Assembly (NCBI GenBank): GCA_964019055.1
Contig: OZ025212.1
Location: 882,157 to 946,156 of the forward strand
DNA from: Anthopleura xanthogrammica
Lineage: Eukaryota; Cnidaria; Anthozoa; Actiniaria; Actiniidae
Length of the DNA: 64,000 bases
Reading direction: 5' to 3'
How positions within the stretch are numbered: position 1 is the first letter of the stretch; each line of letters opens with the position of its first letter. Of this stretch, positions 27,701 through 42,700 are shown piece after piece. The translations under genes and the position numbers were made by a program. The notes under the pieces were generated by a model. The model was not told the origin of the DNA and did not search any database. It saw nothing but the letters and a program-made list of their open reading frames with translations.

Positions 27701-30700
27701 GAAGCATTTACGGCTATGACGGAGATGTCGGCCCCGACACCGCTATCCAATGACTGATCAGGGAGACCAGCGATTTAGTACCTTCGTCTGGTGATTTTAA
27801 AAGTTCTCGATAACCACCCTGGTCCTAGCCTCCTTTGCAGCCTTTCTTAGGGTCGTCACGCAACGTTTCTCTCCCCGTGGGGAGAGAAGTATTGCGTGAC
27901 GACCCTAAGAGCGTCTGCGTAGGAGGCTACCCTGGTCCATGTGGGATGAGACTTTAGCAACGCATGCGCATAATGTACAAAGTATTTTTTGATTCACAGC
28001 ACTGAAGTCCCGAAGCTGAAGACTTGTATCAAGAAACATTACAGCGAAAAATGTTTCGATCCTTTGGTTGACAACGCTCTTCTCGAAAATCTTACTAACG
28101 GAGTCCTTAATGTCACGAAAGGACGAAGAATGTTCTGTAACGCGGTCAAGATCACGGATCGTTCTGCTGCCTTGCGTGACATCACCCCTTGTGAAAGTGG
28201 CTTCTACGAGAAAGCAGAAAACTGCGTCAAGGAGTTCAGAGGGAAATTCCTCGCAAACCGCAATGACAGTTCTCTTTGCAGGTTAGTTAATGTCGACCAC
28301 TGTGTCTTACAAATCTAACCAATCATAGTGAAGAATAAAAAAAAGGATTCCAGCCTAAGCCAATCAGGAGAAAGCAACAAAATCAAGATCTGGTTATAAA
28401 TCTGACAGACAAATTAGTTGGTATCTTCACTTCACCCTGCTTACCGTCCACTTGGTTAAATCAAATTAAATAATACATTCATTTCTCTTTTTTGATAGTG
28501 TCTACGACATAGCTAAGTCATGCTATCACAAACTGCAAGTGAAGCACTGTCAGTTAAGTCCTACCATTCTATAGATAACCAATGATACTTACAATCCCTT
28601 CTGTGTGAAAAGACCCGTGGTGTCGTGTGGACTGAACACGTACTTCAACTGGTCTGCTTTGGTGTCAAGTCTATTAATAGTGGTAGCACTCTATAATTGG
28701 GAGATTTTGTAGTCTGAAAAGCAAAAGCATTGTCGGCAGACCATGACATTGATCCCCAACCAATATTGGGTAAACTGTTGGGCCCTTCGTCATATTTAAC
28801 CTTAACTTAGTGCTAAATAGTAATAGTGAAAGGTTTTTGCACTATTTATTTTGGGTGACCAGAAGGAGCAACACAGGCCACAAGCATATAAGCCATTCCA
28901 AGGATGAGGGAAAACTGTTGAGTTGGCATTGCAGTGCACTGTGGGACTGTTTTAGGGGTCAAAATAGATGCCATCTTGGAAACATGTCCCTAAAACCATC
29001 CCATGATGCACTGCAATGAAAACTCAACCCAGGTTTTTCCAAATCCTCCATTACTCACATTTACTGACACAAAAACCAAGATTGTGCTCCCTGTGTTAAA
29101 TGTAGTGACTAAACACTGTAGGAAGGTAGGGGAGGGACAGGTTTTTTTTTTACCTGTAATCAGAGGGAGCCCAATTTTGATAAAAGTAAAAGGTGAAAAT
29201 AAACTGTATTCGAAGATAGTGTTCTCCATAATGCATACAAGTAAAAAGAACGATCAAAAATGCACTAGAACATTTTTTGCACATGCCTATGTCATTATTT
29301 GTAAAAGGTATTTGTATTTTTCTTGATTTTGTTTGTTCACCTTTCACTTTTATTTAATTTGGGCTCCCTGTGTGGTAAACAAGATTTCATACCAGCCAAT
29401 CACATTGTTGTAATCTCAATAAAATAACTGAAGCATTATTTAATCTATCATTCAACCATTTCAATGCTCATGGAAATTATCATAATGAATGTATTTCTAT
29501 AAATTAAGAAAATGTATGGAACATCATAGCCTTTACTACCACTACCAGAATGCCTTGCATACTTTCTTGGCCCTTTCTTTTGTTCAGTTCATTAGCAACA
29601 ATAGTCCCCTTCACAGTTCCCTGTGCCATCTTGAAAGGTAGCCATTGCTTTGCATCGAAGCAAGATGAACAGTAAGCTTGTAATGATAGAGACATCTGAA
29701 TAATAATTGTCCCAAGTGTTAAAAAAAGGTGTCTAACATTGCAAGCTCACGTCTCGCTTCAATGCAAAGGCAGAGCTATCTTTCAAGATGATAGTGTAGG
29801 GAACTGTGAAAGGGACTATTGTCTTACTATTCTCATGAGGAAATACAAATTTTGGTAGTGGAAGTAAAATGATAGCTATCAGACCGTTTTCTTATTGTTA
29901 AAGGTAGCTATGGGATTTCATTCAACTTTAGAAACAATAGTATAATGTTCAATGAATAATAATTGTATTAAAAAAATTAGAATTAGTGTCTGTTAACGTT
30001 GATTAAAAGTCTTGATTATTATTTCCTGGATTACAGCAGTTTTCATATGAGTGGAAAACAAACAATACAGCAAATCCATAGCTGTACTGTAGCCCTAACA
30101 TATCTTATCACAACTGTAACTACACATTGTGGTTGAAAGAATTAATGGAGGACAATCAGAAGCCATTTTACAGCATGTCGTATCATTGTATGTGCTGTAA
30201 ATCATTATCATGTGTTTCCCACTCATATGAAAACTGCTCAAAGTGAAATCAGTCTAATAAAGAAAAATGATAAAAAAAATTATAAAAATGATATTTCATA
30301 CAAATGTGGGTCAAACTTCATTGCATGAAAAGTTCCATGATGTGACCAGAATCAATATTCATCCCTATAAAATACTTCACTGAACACTGTTATTTCATAG
30401 AGATGGCCTTAATCAAAAAGAAATACTATGAAATATTAATTTTATCCTTTTCACTAAATTACAGTACAGGCCTGTCGCTAGGACCTTGAGAGGGGGGTTC
30501 GTTTTTCTTCCAATAACATTTATTGCATTATGCAGCTTTTCTCACAGAAATGTGCAATTGGAAAGGGGTAAGGAAGACAGTGGGTTCATTCAAACAATCA
30601 AACCGCCCCTTAGTGACCAGCCTGCAGTAAAAGTGCAGGAAGATAAACAGCAGAATTTTGCAAATCAGATTCAACGTATTGAATGGAATGTTCCTGCAAT

Positions 30701-33700
30701 ACCATCCACATTCAAGAAAATTTTTTTGAAGCAAGAAGTAGAAGCCATCTACTGTCCAAGCAAAGAGTAAACCTGCCCAGAGCAGCAAGGATTTACACAG
30801 GTCCAACAGCCTGCAAACAAATCATGTCAAATGACAAGCTGCACACTTTTGTTCTCTTCATTATCGTGCAGTTATTTTGAACATATAACTTATACTATTA
30901 TACATTTTACTCACTATTTTGCTTCTGATTGGCCGAGAGCCCTCAGCCAATCCCTGATATCTTGTGAACTTGACATGATAAGTGTATTATCTGTAGGTTT
31001 TACCCACAGATAATACATTTATCATGTCGAGTTCAAAGGTCACAATAGAAATGGAAATACGTTTGCTATTTTTTCGAAAGCAAAATTAAATCTATATATT
31101 TAGTTTACAAAATGTATAATGACACAATTATTGAATTTGGTTTTTGTATTGAAATCGTAAATATCAAGACCTCGGCCATTTTATCCGTCGATAACATGGC
31201 CTTGGTCTTGATAATTTACAATATCATGCTCAACCTCATCCAATAACTGTTTAATATTTCTTGATTTGATATAATAAATTTTCATTATTCTCCATAGCTA
31301 AAATAAAGTCATTTTTTAGTGAATGGTAAGAACGCAAGAACTCTCCACAATAAACCCAAGACAAATCTTCGGACTCTTCGCATACAGAATAATGCCAAAA
31401 TTAATATGCCGAAGATGAATATTACAGGAATAAATTTTGAAGATGGAGGGAATGGGGCGTTTCCTGTCATAGTTGTATACCCTGTAGGGTCTAGTAACCA
31501 TTTCAGATATAATCCCAGCTGACCAATCGCAGCACTACTTATCCGTGGTATGCAAGTCCCTGGAAATACAGAAATACCTATTAATTTTGAATGAAAATTA
31601 TTGTTAACTTAGAATATTAAGTTGATAGTGAAGGGGTTGATAGTGGCCATGTTGTAGCTCAGTCTGATGGAAATCAACCTTTTTTGAATTCCTAAAATAT
31701 TTATAAAATTTGTGGATTCATAAAAAATCTATACCTTAATTCATTCAATTTGCCGATTCATTCATTCATCACTTCAATCAATTCATCACTACATCAATTT
31801 GTAAATTCATCAATTCATATATTCAAATTCGTAAAACATTTATAAGTTGTTTTCAGATTGATTTACACAGGGTTAGCATCATTTCAGCATCAAAATATTC
31901 ACAAATACCAACAGTAAAGTAAAGAATGGACAACTTCAAACACTTTGAAATTCCATGGACCTTCGCTGGAACACATGAATATTCTACACAAAATCAAGGC
32001 TAACCCTAACCAATAAAGAACCCAAAACTGGAGTATTTGATTGATGTACATTTACAAATCTTATAGCTTGTTATCAGGGTTGCACAATAAGGAAAATGGA
32101 CGTACACCAATACTTCACTAACCTGCATCATCACCTTTGTCCATATCTTTTAACCCAAAACAGCCACTCGGCAACTGCCACATGACAACAGCAGGTATTC
32201 TCATGTGTGTAACTTGTAGAAAATCCTGAAATCCTAACAGACTACATGCAAAAAAAGAATCTAAAAAGGTTCCAATTTCTTCTGGATCTTGTGTGAAATC
32301 GGACGCATGGAAAGAAGATACTTTAGGGTATAAAGAATAACATATATTATCAGCTACATCTTCTAGGGTTAATGGATTCCACTTCTTGTTCACTTCAGAT
32401 GAACAGCCTAAGAAAAGAAAGTTATTATAAAAACAGTTATTAATTAAATTGAATTCTTTTGAGGTTTCTACATATAGTGAGTTAATTTATAGCAAAAAAT
32501 AGACTGTTAAATGATGATAAGATTGATTTGAATGGGTGTATAGGAATAAGAAATCAATGTATGCAAAATGGATTGGATGGTCATATCAGAAGAAGAATGT
32601 ACATGAGATGAATTGGATGAAAGCATAGGAATAAGAATTTACAAGAGATGGATTGGATGGTCATATCAGAAGAAGAATGTACATGAGATGAATTGGATGA
32701 AAGCATAGGAATAAGAATTTACAAGAGATGGATTGGATGGTCATATCAGAAGAAGAATGTACATGAGATGAATTGGATGAAAGCATAGGAATAAGAATTT
32801 ACAAGAGATGGATTGGATGGTCGTATCAGAAGAAGAATGTACATGAGATGGATTGGATGAAAGCATAGGAATAAGAATTTACAAGAGATGGATTGGATGG
32901 GCATAAAAAAATAAGAATGTACACAGCATTGATTGAATAAGCATATAAGTATAACAGTTCACCAACGCATAACATGGAAGCGCACATGGAACAATTACAG
33001 ACAATGCTTCCATTGTTAAGCTTTGGTTATTATATTATTGCATAGCTTGAACCGTTAATTTTTTCACCCTCCCTGACGATGGGTGAATAGTGTTAGTAGT
33101 AAAATTTAACGTAAAAGATACAAAAAATATTATACTTAAAATAATGAAACTTATGTACAACACCATATTAATACTTTATAACCATTAAGTTAATCTACTA
33201 AAATTAATCATACCTAGTAATTCTATCATAACCAATACCATAGCTTGATAAGGTATACTTTCCCCTTTAGACATCTTTGGCTGCAGTACTTTCCAGCATT
33301 GTTCACTTATCTTACACAAACTTGCATTTTGAAGACTCAGATCTCCTAAACATGCTTGAAAATCTTCTAATATAATTCCTTCTAAGCTTTGTAGCTTAGT
33401 TCTGTCTTCCTTGTCCACTTGTATCGGTCGATAATAACGGAATCCTTTAAGATGTGCAGCTACAAACTTTTTATATCCTTGATTTGATGTGGGTTTATAA
33501 ATATTTAGTACTCTAGGGATTAATACATTAAGTCTTGCACACAGTAGCTTCATTTCATCTAGAAGAGCTTGAGGAACAGATACTTTTGCTGACTCAACGC
33601 AATTCTCTATTGTCGAGAACAGAGACTCTACAAAAGAAGAAATATAATTTTATTAGTGTTCTATGATCCTTGTTTGACAAGGGCAGCATTTGATAGTCAT

Positions 33701-36700
33701 TGATTAACAAACCAATGGCCCTCATTCCATGATCAACTTGAAATTTAGAAATTGTTCTTAATCTAATCTATGAAGCATTGGCTGTTTATAACAGAGCTAA
33801 GCTCCAATTACTGTGAAGCCCAGGATCAAATTGAAATTTGGAAGTTGATTTTTGAGGAGGGGGGAAACCAGAGAACCCTGAGAAAACCCCTCGAAGCACA
33901 GGAGAGAACCAACAAACAACTTTACTCATACAGGAAGGCAGGCCCAACAATCAATCCTATAAAAACAGCATACACCAGCAATGCTTACTAATAACTACTT
34001 AAATATGCCTTATTTTACATAAAGCACTGAAGTGAGAGTTTGGGGAGGGGTATGATCCTGTTTATAGACTAGACCTAAATAGCAGTGTGCTAATGGATAG
34101 AGTATCATGCTGAAAAATGAAGTGCTAAAAGGACTGTTGTTACTTGCTGGATGTTACCTTAGATTTTGACATTAGATAGGACATACAATATACAATAATA
34201 AATTACCAATATTATTAGATAGAAATGTGCTATGAAGTTTAAATTTGTGCTATTAAGTTTAAGTCTTAGAAAGGGTCATAAAATCATACAATTTTTTATA
34301 TTCATTTATTTATAAAGGAACAGGGTTTGGGATCTCATTGATATTAGTCCATTAAAACCCCTTTGGGGGGGGGGGGGGGGGAGTACCCTGATATGAAAGG
34401 AGCGGGGATTTCGGATTTTCGTTTTTTGGAACCTTTTAGGGTGTTCAAACGAAATGCTGTAAAATTATCATCATTGGTACCAATTATGGGTGAAACTTAA
34501 GGTTAATAAGTCTGCAAGCTTTCAAAACCACCCTTACTTATAAATTGAATACAAGGCATTTATAATCCTAAAACAACATATGCATAACACTAAGTAAATA
34601 TGGACAAAGTTCAACAATTTGAAAGCATTTGTACAATTTGCGAACGAATTAATAATTCAAGAATCTTACCTGCTACTACTCTCAACCCTAGCAGCTCGTT
34701 CGTATCAATACCAGATTCTCTACTCATAAAATACTGTATAGCAGAACTTATAGACCTTAAGCTACTGAAGACCAAAACTTCGGGATTTGTCTCTACTTGT
34801 TGTGATAAAGAGTTTGGCATCAAAACAAGATAAAACACAAGAGCAATCGTAATTGTTTCTTGAACACCAGAAAACTTGAACGCCATTATATTTTAGCAGG
34901 TAAAACTATATGCATAGATAATTGAACACTAAAAAACTAATTGTACAAAACATTATTAAGTGTTTTCGAGTTCCTCTAAGTCCTAAGCCTGCATTATGGA
35001 TATTTCGGCATCAAAACGCAGGTTTTTTTCGGCTCATTATTTCGACATTCTTACTTCATTCAATCGCCATCTTTGTTTTCCCAAGATGCCATGCGAGAAA
35101 CACAGGTAGCCCATAAGGTTTTATTCTTGAGTATTCAGTTTTGCTTCTCGCATTGCCAAATCCTCATCGAGCGAGGATAATATAAATAGATCCTGCCCGA
35201 TAAGCACCAAAGTGCGCACTAAACTAATACTGCCCGATAAGCACCAAAGTACATCACAGCGCACTATACGAATACTTTCCAGTATATGAACACCGCAATG
35301 CGCTCTATACGAATACTACCCAGTACATCACAGCGCACTATACGAATACTACCCAGTACACCCCAGCGCACTATACGAATACTACCCAGTACACCCCAGC
35401 GCACTATACGAATACTACCCAGTACACCACAGCGCACTATACGAATACTACCCAGTACACCACAGCGCACTATACGAATACTACCCAGTACACCACAGCG
35501 CACTATACGAATACTACCCGGTACACCACAGCGCACTATACGAATACTGTCCAGTATATGAACACCGCAATGCGCACTATACGAATACTACTCGGTACAC
35601 CACAGCGCACTATATGAATACTACCCGGTACACCACAGCGCACTATACGAATACTACCCAGTACACCACAGCGCACTATACGAATACTACCCAGTACATC
35701 ACAGCGCACTATACGAATACTACCCGGTACACCACAGCGCACTATACGAATACTACCCAGTACATCACAGCGCACTATACGAATACCACCCGGTACACCA
35801 CAGCGCACTATACGAATACTACCCAGTACACCACAGCGCACTATACGAATACTACCCGGTACACCACAGCGCACTATACGAATACTACCCAGTACATCAC
35901 AGCGCACTATACGAATACTACCCAGTACACCACAGCGCACTATACGAATACTGTCCAGTATATGAACACCGCAATGCGCACTATACGAATACTACTCGGT
36001 ACACCACATCGCACTATATGAATACTACCCGGTACACCACAGCGCACTATACGAATACTACCCAGTACACCACAGCGCACTATACGAATACTACCCGGTA
36101 CACCACAGCGCACTATACGAATACTACCCGGTACACCACAGCGCACTATACGAATACTACCCAGTACACCACAGCGCACTATACGAATACTACCCAGTAC
36201 ACCACATCGCACTATACGAATACTACCCGGTACACCACAGCGCACTATACGAATACTACCCAGTACACCACATCGCACTATACGAATACTACCCGGTACA
36301 CCACAGCGCACTATACGAATACTACCCAGTACACCACATCGCACTATACGAATACTACCCGGTACACCACAGCGCACTATACGAATACTACCCAGTACAT
36401 CACAGCGCACTATACGAATACTACCCAGTACACCACAGCGCACTATACGAATACTGCCCGGTACACCACAGCGCACTATACGAATACTACCCAGTACACC
36501 ACAGCGCACTATACGAATACTGCCCGGTATATTAACACCGCAGCGCACTATACGAATACTGCCCGGTATATTAACACCGCAGCGCACTATACGAATACTG
36601 CCCGGTATATTAACACCGCAGCGCGCGCTATACCAATGCTACACGTTATCAAAAAACGTCATAAAATAATCATTAAAATTTCATTTAATTTTGATGATAA

Positions 36701-39700
36701 AAATATGAAAAGTTATCGCTGTTCCACAGTTTTAAATTTAAATGTTCTATTCCATGTGTACCTACCTCCTTGTCATCACCGTGATGTTTATTTATTGTTT
36801 ATTATCATAAATAGATTTGAGACATTTTAAAGCTTAAAGAAAATGATCAATAAATGTTCATTTTTACTTGATAATGAAGTACAAAGCTGACCGTAAACCT
36901 TGAACTTCCGCTAACGTCGATTGGGGTATTTTTAACGTTATTTTTTTCATAAGCACAAAACAACCACGCAATATAACAAAAATACTTTCATTTTTTATAC
37001 TCATTTCGCCAAAAATTACAAGTTTATTTGCACATAATTTTTATTCATTATTTTTTTCTTATTATCAAATTAATTCCTTTTTAAGTTAATGAGTTTTTTC
37101 TTGAGGCTGCAATTCTTTTCTAGACATGAGTTTTTTTAAATTTACGACTAAGAAAGATCATTTAGTTAATTGATCAGTTTTCGATTTAGATGTCAACACA
37201 GTTGGCTACAAGTCCACAGGATTTACGTCGTCGTTCTCCCATCACGTTCGAGTTTTCATTTCCAGCGTCATTCCTTCATAATATTTCTTTGTACCAGCCT
37301 TTTTCGGGTTTGACAGAATGGTAGAACATTTTTGCAGAAATTTCTTTTACTCTGAAAGAGCAAGTGTTTTGATAATTAGGAAGAAAATTGATCAGTGCTA
37401 TTTAGTAGAAGCGTTTTATCTTTTTTTGGTTACGCAAGTATATAGCTTAATTGTTGTTCAACTAAGAAACCTATAAACTTTCTGGATGCCATTTTATTTT
37501 AATTGTTAATTGATTTTGCTAATTTTATTTTTAAATTCTGCTCACTTAATTTTAAAATGGAAAACCTGCAAGTAGATAGAGTTTTTCTCTTCTTTAATTC
37601 GAGAGTTTTTCTCCGATTTTCCTCCCTCTAAAAAAACTAAGAAATTAATTTCAAATATATCTGTGAGTAAGCCGTGCACTGGCTTAGATCAGCTCAGAGG
37701 TTGTTTCGGGGTTATATAGGTCTGTGAGTTAGCTGTGCCCTGACTTATATCAGCTCAAAGATTGTTTCAGGGTTTGATGAATATAATTATAATATTATAT
37801 AATAATAATTTATATTTTTTATAGCGTTAATTCCCGTAAGTCCAACAAAGCTTTACAGTTTTAAAAAGATAAGACACATTCAAGTTTTTTTTAATTTTAA
37901 AATTGTTATTATATTAATAAAATACAACAATAATTCAATTAAACGCATAGAAAAACACTTTACAATATAGCAAGAATTGACAATTAATTATCAATAAAAC
38001 ATTTATTAAAACTAAGAGAGAGAAAAAATAGTAAAGTTGTGTAGATGAAATAATAACAGTTAATAATTATATAAGCATATGCCTTCTTGAAAAGCCAGGT
38101 CTTCAAATAAGATTAAACGGAAAAAGGATTCATATAAAATAGAATTCTGATAAACTGCTTACCTCAAGGTCTATCTGCTCTTTCCTCAACATCAAATCAT
38201 AAGCAGCCATCAGTCTTTTGTCTTTTAAGTCAAATAATTTCTGAAAGTACCTTTTTCTTCGACTGCCAACCAATGACCTCGTAGGATCGGGTTTCGGCCT
38301 ATCGACATTGATCATCAAACCGGGCGAGATACAAGATACTCGATAGATAAGCTGAACTGCAAAGATTAAGGCAAGGAGCTGAACTATCTTCAACATTATT
38401 CTCAGCTCTTTATCCTGGCTTATAAAATAGCTGGCGAAAAGAAACTCAAAGTGATCGTAAGTTTGGACAACGCGTTATTTATAACGTCCTGGCAAGAGTA
38501 ATCAGTGAGATATACACTTAAGTAGGACGCAGATCTTCCTATTGCTTCCTCAATTTCAGTCACCAAAATGAGTGCGTTGGATGCCGGCACCCAGTTGTAT
38601 TAAGCCGATTTGGCCAAATTACATCTATCACAATTATGAAGAACAAAAACTGAATGGCGTCGTGGCGAGAACCATCGATAAATCTCAACCCAGTGACTTC
38701 TTATAGAACCATTGGTATATTCGTACGAAAAAAGACAAAGACATTCAGTTATGAAGCTAGGATTCTGAAAACTTTTAGACTTAGAGAATTGCGGGAAACG
38801 GAGGTTTCATTAACGGAATCCCTTTTTGGGTTATTAGAACAACATAGCTCTAAACTGCCTCTTAACTCTATGGCCATTCATATTTATTTATACTTGTGAG
38901 AGGTATTTAGTCGTTCGGGATAATTTATTACCTTTTTCATGGAATTAAGCTAGAAAGTTGAGTCTAAACACAATTATGATTTCTCAGGATACACCCTTCT
39001 TAGCCAGATTACTATGTGGTTTTGCTATTTTCGTAATTTAGCTGGAAATCCTTCCATTCGTTCAGTTCCCGCCATCAGTTTTACTTCAAGTGGAGATGTA
39101 TTTTTCCGAAAATGTTGTTCGGGTTTTCAATCTAAAATCCAGTTCCTTATTTCACTCTTAATAGGAGTCAGTAAACTCGAACTGGATTGCTGTAATTTCA
39201 AAAAATGGATTTAACACTCTAAAACGTTTTTAATAATATCTTCCTTTTTATAACAGTCATTAAACAAGGACTTTTTAGAAATATGGGATATTGTTTTTAG
39301 CGGTAAACGCTGAAGGCAACGTGAGTAACACCACACAAAATTCAATAATATCTGTCAAATAGAAGTCATTAGGTGAGAGTTGCAGACGGAGGAACGAGTT
39401 GTTCGCAAACAACTTCTTATCCGTAAACCCCGAGTTATTTCATCAAACAAATTAAAAAATATATACATAAATGTATTATGGCGTGGTAAAAATATCATAA
39501 ACCTTATATTATATCTTTCTAAGCAATAAAAGTCGTTTATCACTGGACAATAGTTGTCATTTAAAAAATATAGCAGAAAAGAAAACACCAAGTACAATGA
39601 ACGAATAACTGTAATTTTACACAGAATTAATTGCTTTAACCCAGAAAGCATCATTTCAGCAGTCGTCTTTATCAATTAGTACGGAAGTTTAAGGTTTGTT

Positions 39701-42700
39701 AATGTTGTTTCTTGTCTTAACGACTTGTTGAGGCTCTACTAAGGCGGAAAGGATTGCCAAAACTTTTGTCGCCTACTTCATGATCATCAAGCTATCGAGA
39801 CCCATTGACGACATTTTCAATCAATATAACAAACATTTCATAGTATTAGCTGATTGGGATCAATTTTATAAGCTTATTGGTACATTGATATTTCATTTGT
39901 TATTTTAGACATATATTGTTGTCGAAAGAAACGAAATTTCTGACGTCACAGAAAGCCCACTTAACGCCATTCTTACTGTTCGAATGATTAATCAGCAAGG
40001 AGTACCCACATGCCTTATTGCACAACGTCGTTCAGAGCGTCGGAAGCCGAGTTTTGCCCCACCCACCTCCCCTGGTGGCGTTGGACTTCATGTTCCTCTT
40101 CCTTAAGGGCTGCTTACCTCATACCAAAACAGTCGCGGATAGTGAGGTTAAATTACTAACTTATCGCAGCAACTGTTAAAAGCACATTAATTTTCTGAGA
40201 AAAACCTGGGACAAAAAAGTGAATATCGTAGCCAGTTACTGCAGTGTAAAGTGTGAGTATTGATCAGCAAAATCTAAAGAAAAATCTAATGCTTCTGATT
40301 GAAGAATTTGAATACAAAAGTGAAGAATCGCCATTTGTAGAACCATGTATAGTCATAGAGTTTTACTAGTATATTCACGATCATGTACATGTTACTTATT
40401 ATGTTGATGGGCTACCTGTGGTCCAACCCATGATGCATTGTAAACCGAGATGTAGGGTGCAATGCAATCTGGGTGACTTTGCAATCAACAAGCATAAGCT
40501 AATCATAGTCTGTGATAGGAACCAATCAAAATTCGCCATTTCAGAAAAAGGACACTGTGAAAAATCCATGTTCTCATATTCTTGTCAAACCAACGAGAAA
40601 ATAGAGAGCTTAGAATAAAAAGCATGTCATGGAATGGGCATACAGCTTGATAATAAACAGAAATACGAGAAGATTTGTCATTTTTTAATTTGAGAATATC
40701 ATATTCTTTTACAGTCAGTGTAAAAGTTTGAGCTAATATTTTTTTCACACACACACACACGTCGGTGTAAACTCCTATTTTCTACGTTTGTTACTCATTT
40801 TTGTTAACTCATCGAGAAAATAGCCGAGCTCAGAATCAAAAACACATCATCGAGTATTTGTATCAAAGGTAGAGCTAATCTATTTTTACACACACGTGAG
40901 TAAACTCCTATTTCTAGGTTTTTGCTACTCATTTTCTGTTCTTTAACTCGTCGGGAAAATCGATAGCCGAGCTCAGAATCAAAAACACATCATCGAGTAT
41001 TTGTATCAAAAGTAGAGCTAATCTATTTTTACACACACGTGAGTAAACTCCTATTTCTAGGTTTTTGCTACTCATTTTCTGTTCTTTAACTCGTCGGGAA
41101 AATCGATAGCCGAGCTCAGAATCAAAAACACATCATTGAGTATTTGTGTCAAAACTGAGAGCTATTTTTACACACACGTGAGTAAACTCCTATTTCTAGG
41201 TTTTTGCTACTCATTTTCTGTTCTTTAACTCGTCGGGAAAATCGATAGCCGAGCTCAGAATTAAAAACACGTCATCGAGTATTTGTGCGTCAAAGATAGA
41301 GCTGATTTATTTTTCACACACACGTGTTAACTCCCTTTTCTATTTTTGCTTCTCGTTTTCGTCAACTCTCCGAGGAATCGCGGCTCTGAATAACATTTCT
41401 ATTTTTGCTACTATCTTGAAAAACACATTGAATACTTAGATTATACTTATAGTCATATATCATGACGTTTTAAGTATATAAAACTACAAAAAACATGGGT
41501 TCCCTGCCGTAGTTAATAAAGTTTTACGAGATATTATCATCACGGCACGAAAAAAGCAATTATTCGATCCCCTGTAAAAACTAGGTCATTTGTTTTCAGT
41601 TTTTTTGAGAAACAAAGTAAGCCACAGCAGGAACTATACGACCTAATGAAGTCTCTTTTTCTTAAAAGGAAATTAGAAGGACGGAAAAGGTTTGAAAAAG
41701 TCAGTAGAAATTAAGATAAGAAGCGTGAGTTCGCAAAAAGACAAAATAAAAGACAAGAAAAATTTAGCACAGTGGCCGGCTCTGAAATGGCTTTCGTATT
41801 CAACCATTCTAATATTGGATAACTACCATATTTTCTCGTTTTTTGGTTGGTTCAACGTGGAAGCCATTTCAAAGCAAGGTACGCGCCTTTGTTTCTCGAG
41901 TAAATGAACTTTTTTAATTAAATGTTTTATTGACTTAGTTAAAAATTTATTTAAGACTGTTTTAAACTATAAGGACATTGTCATAAAGAGATTCTCTGGT
42001 TCTTCGACTCGTCGTCGCCGACTTATCCACTCTTTCAATTCTCTAAAAAAAGTGTAATAAATTTTGTAAACTAATCAGTTTGGACGTTTGTATAAGGATT
42101 GTATAAAGATATGTTTTATTTGAATTTAAGATGACACGCCTTTTAAAATTTTATGAATGGTATTTTTTTTTTACAAAGTAATTCTTTTACTCAGTCTGCT
42201 GTTTATTATTTAACTTTTTTTGACGGCACCAAAATATTTCAAATTCAACTTTCATGATTATTTACACATTAAAGAACTTTTCAGCGACAAAGCACGTCTA
42301 GTTTCTCTAGCGGTCTACTATAGCTACCTGATTGCATTTGGAAAAAAATTTTAATTCCGGTCAAAGCGACAACACGTTGAACAAAAGAGGAAAATATCTA
42401 TAACAAAAAAAAAATTCTTTGGATCTTTTTTCCTACTTCGCCTTAAAAACGTAATATTCACTTATTCTGTATAAAAAGAAACCTTATAAAAATTGTTTTT
42501 TGTGCATAAACTATTTAAAGCGGGGTATATTTGATTTCAATAGCAAGTAAATACACTAGTGTTCGAGTAAAAAAACTAACTCGTAGTTATTTAGTATTGA
42601 GCCAGTTAACTCACGACAGATCTAGACCTAGAGAATTATAAAATTACCATCAAAAAATATTTAGCGTTCGTCCGGTCATTTAGCTTGTCGCGCGGATCTG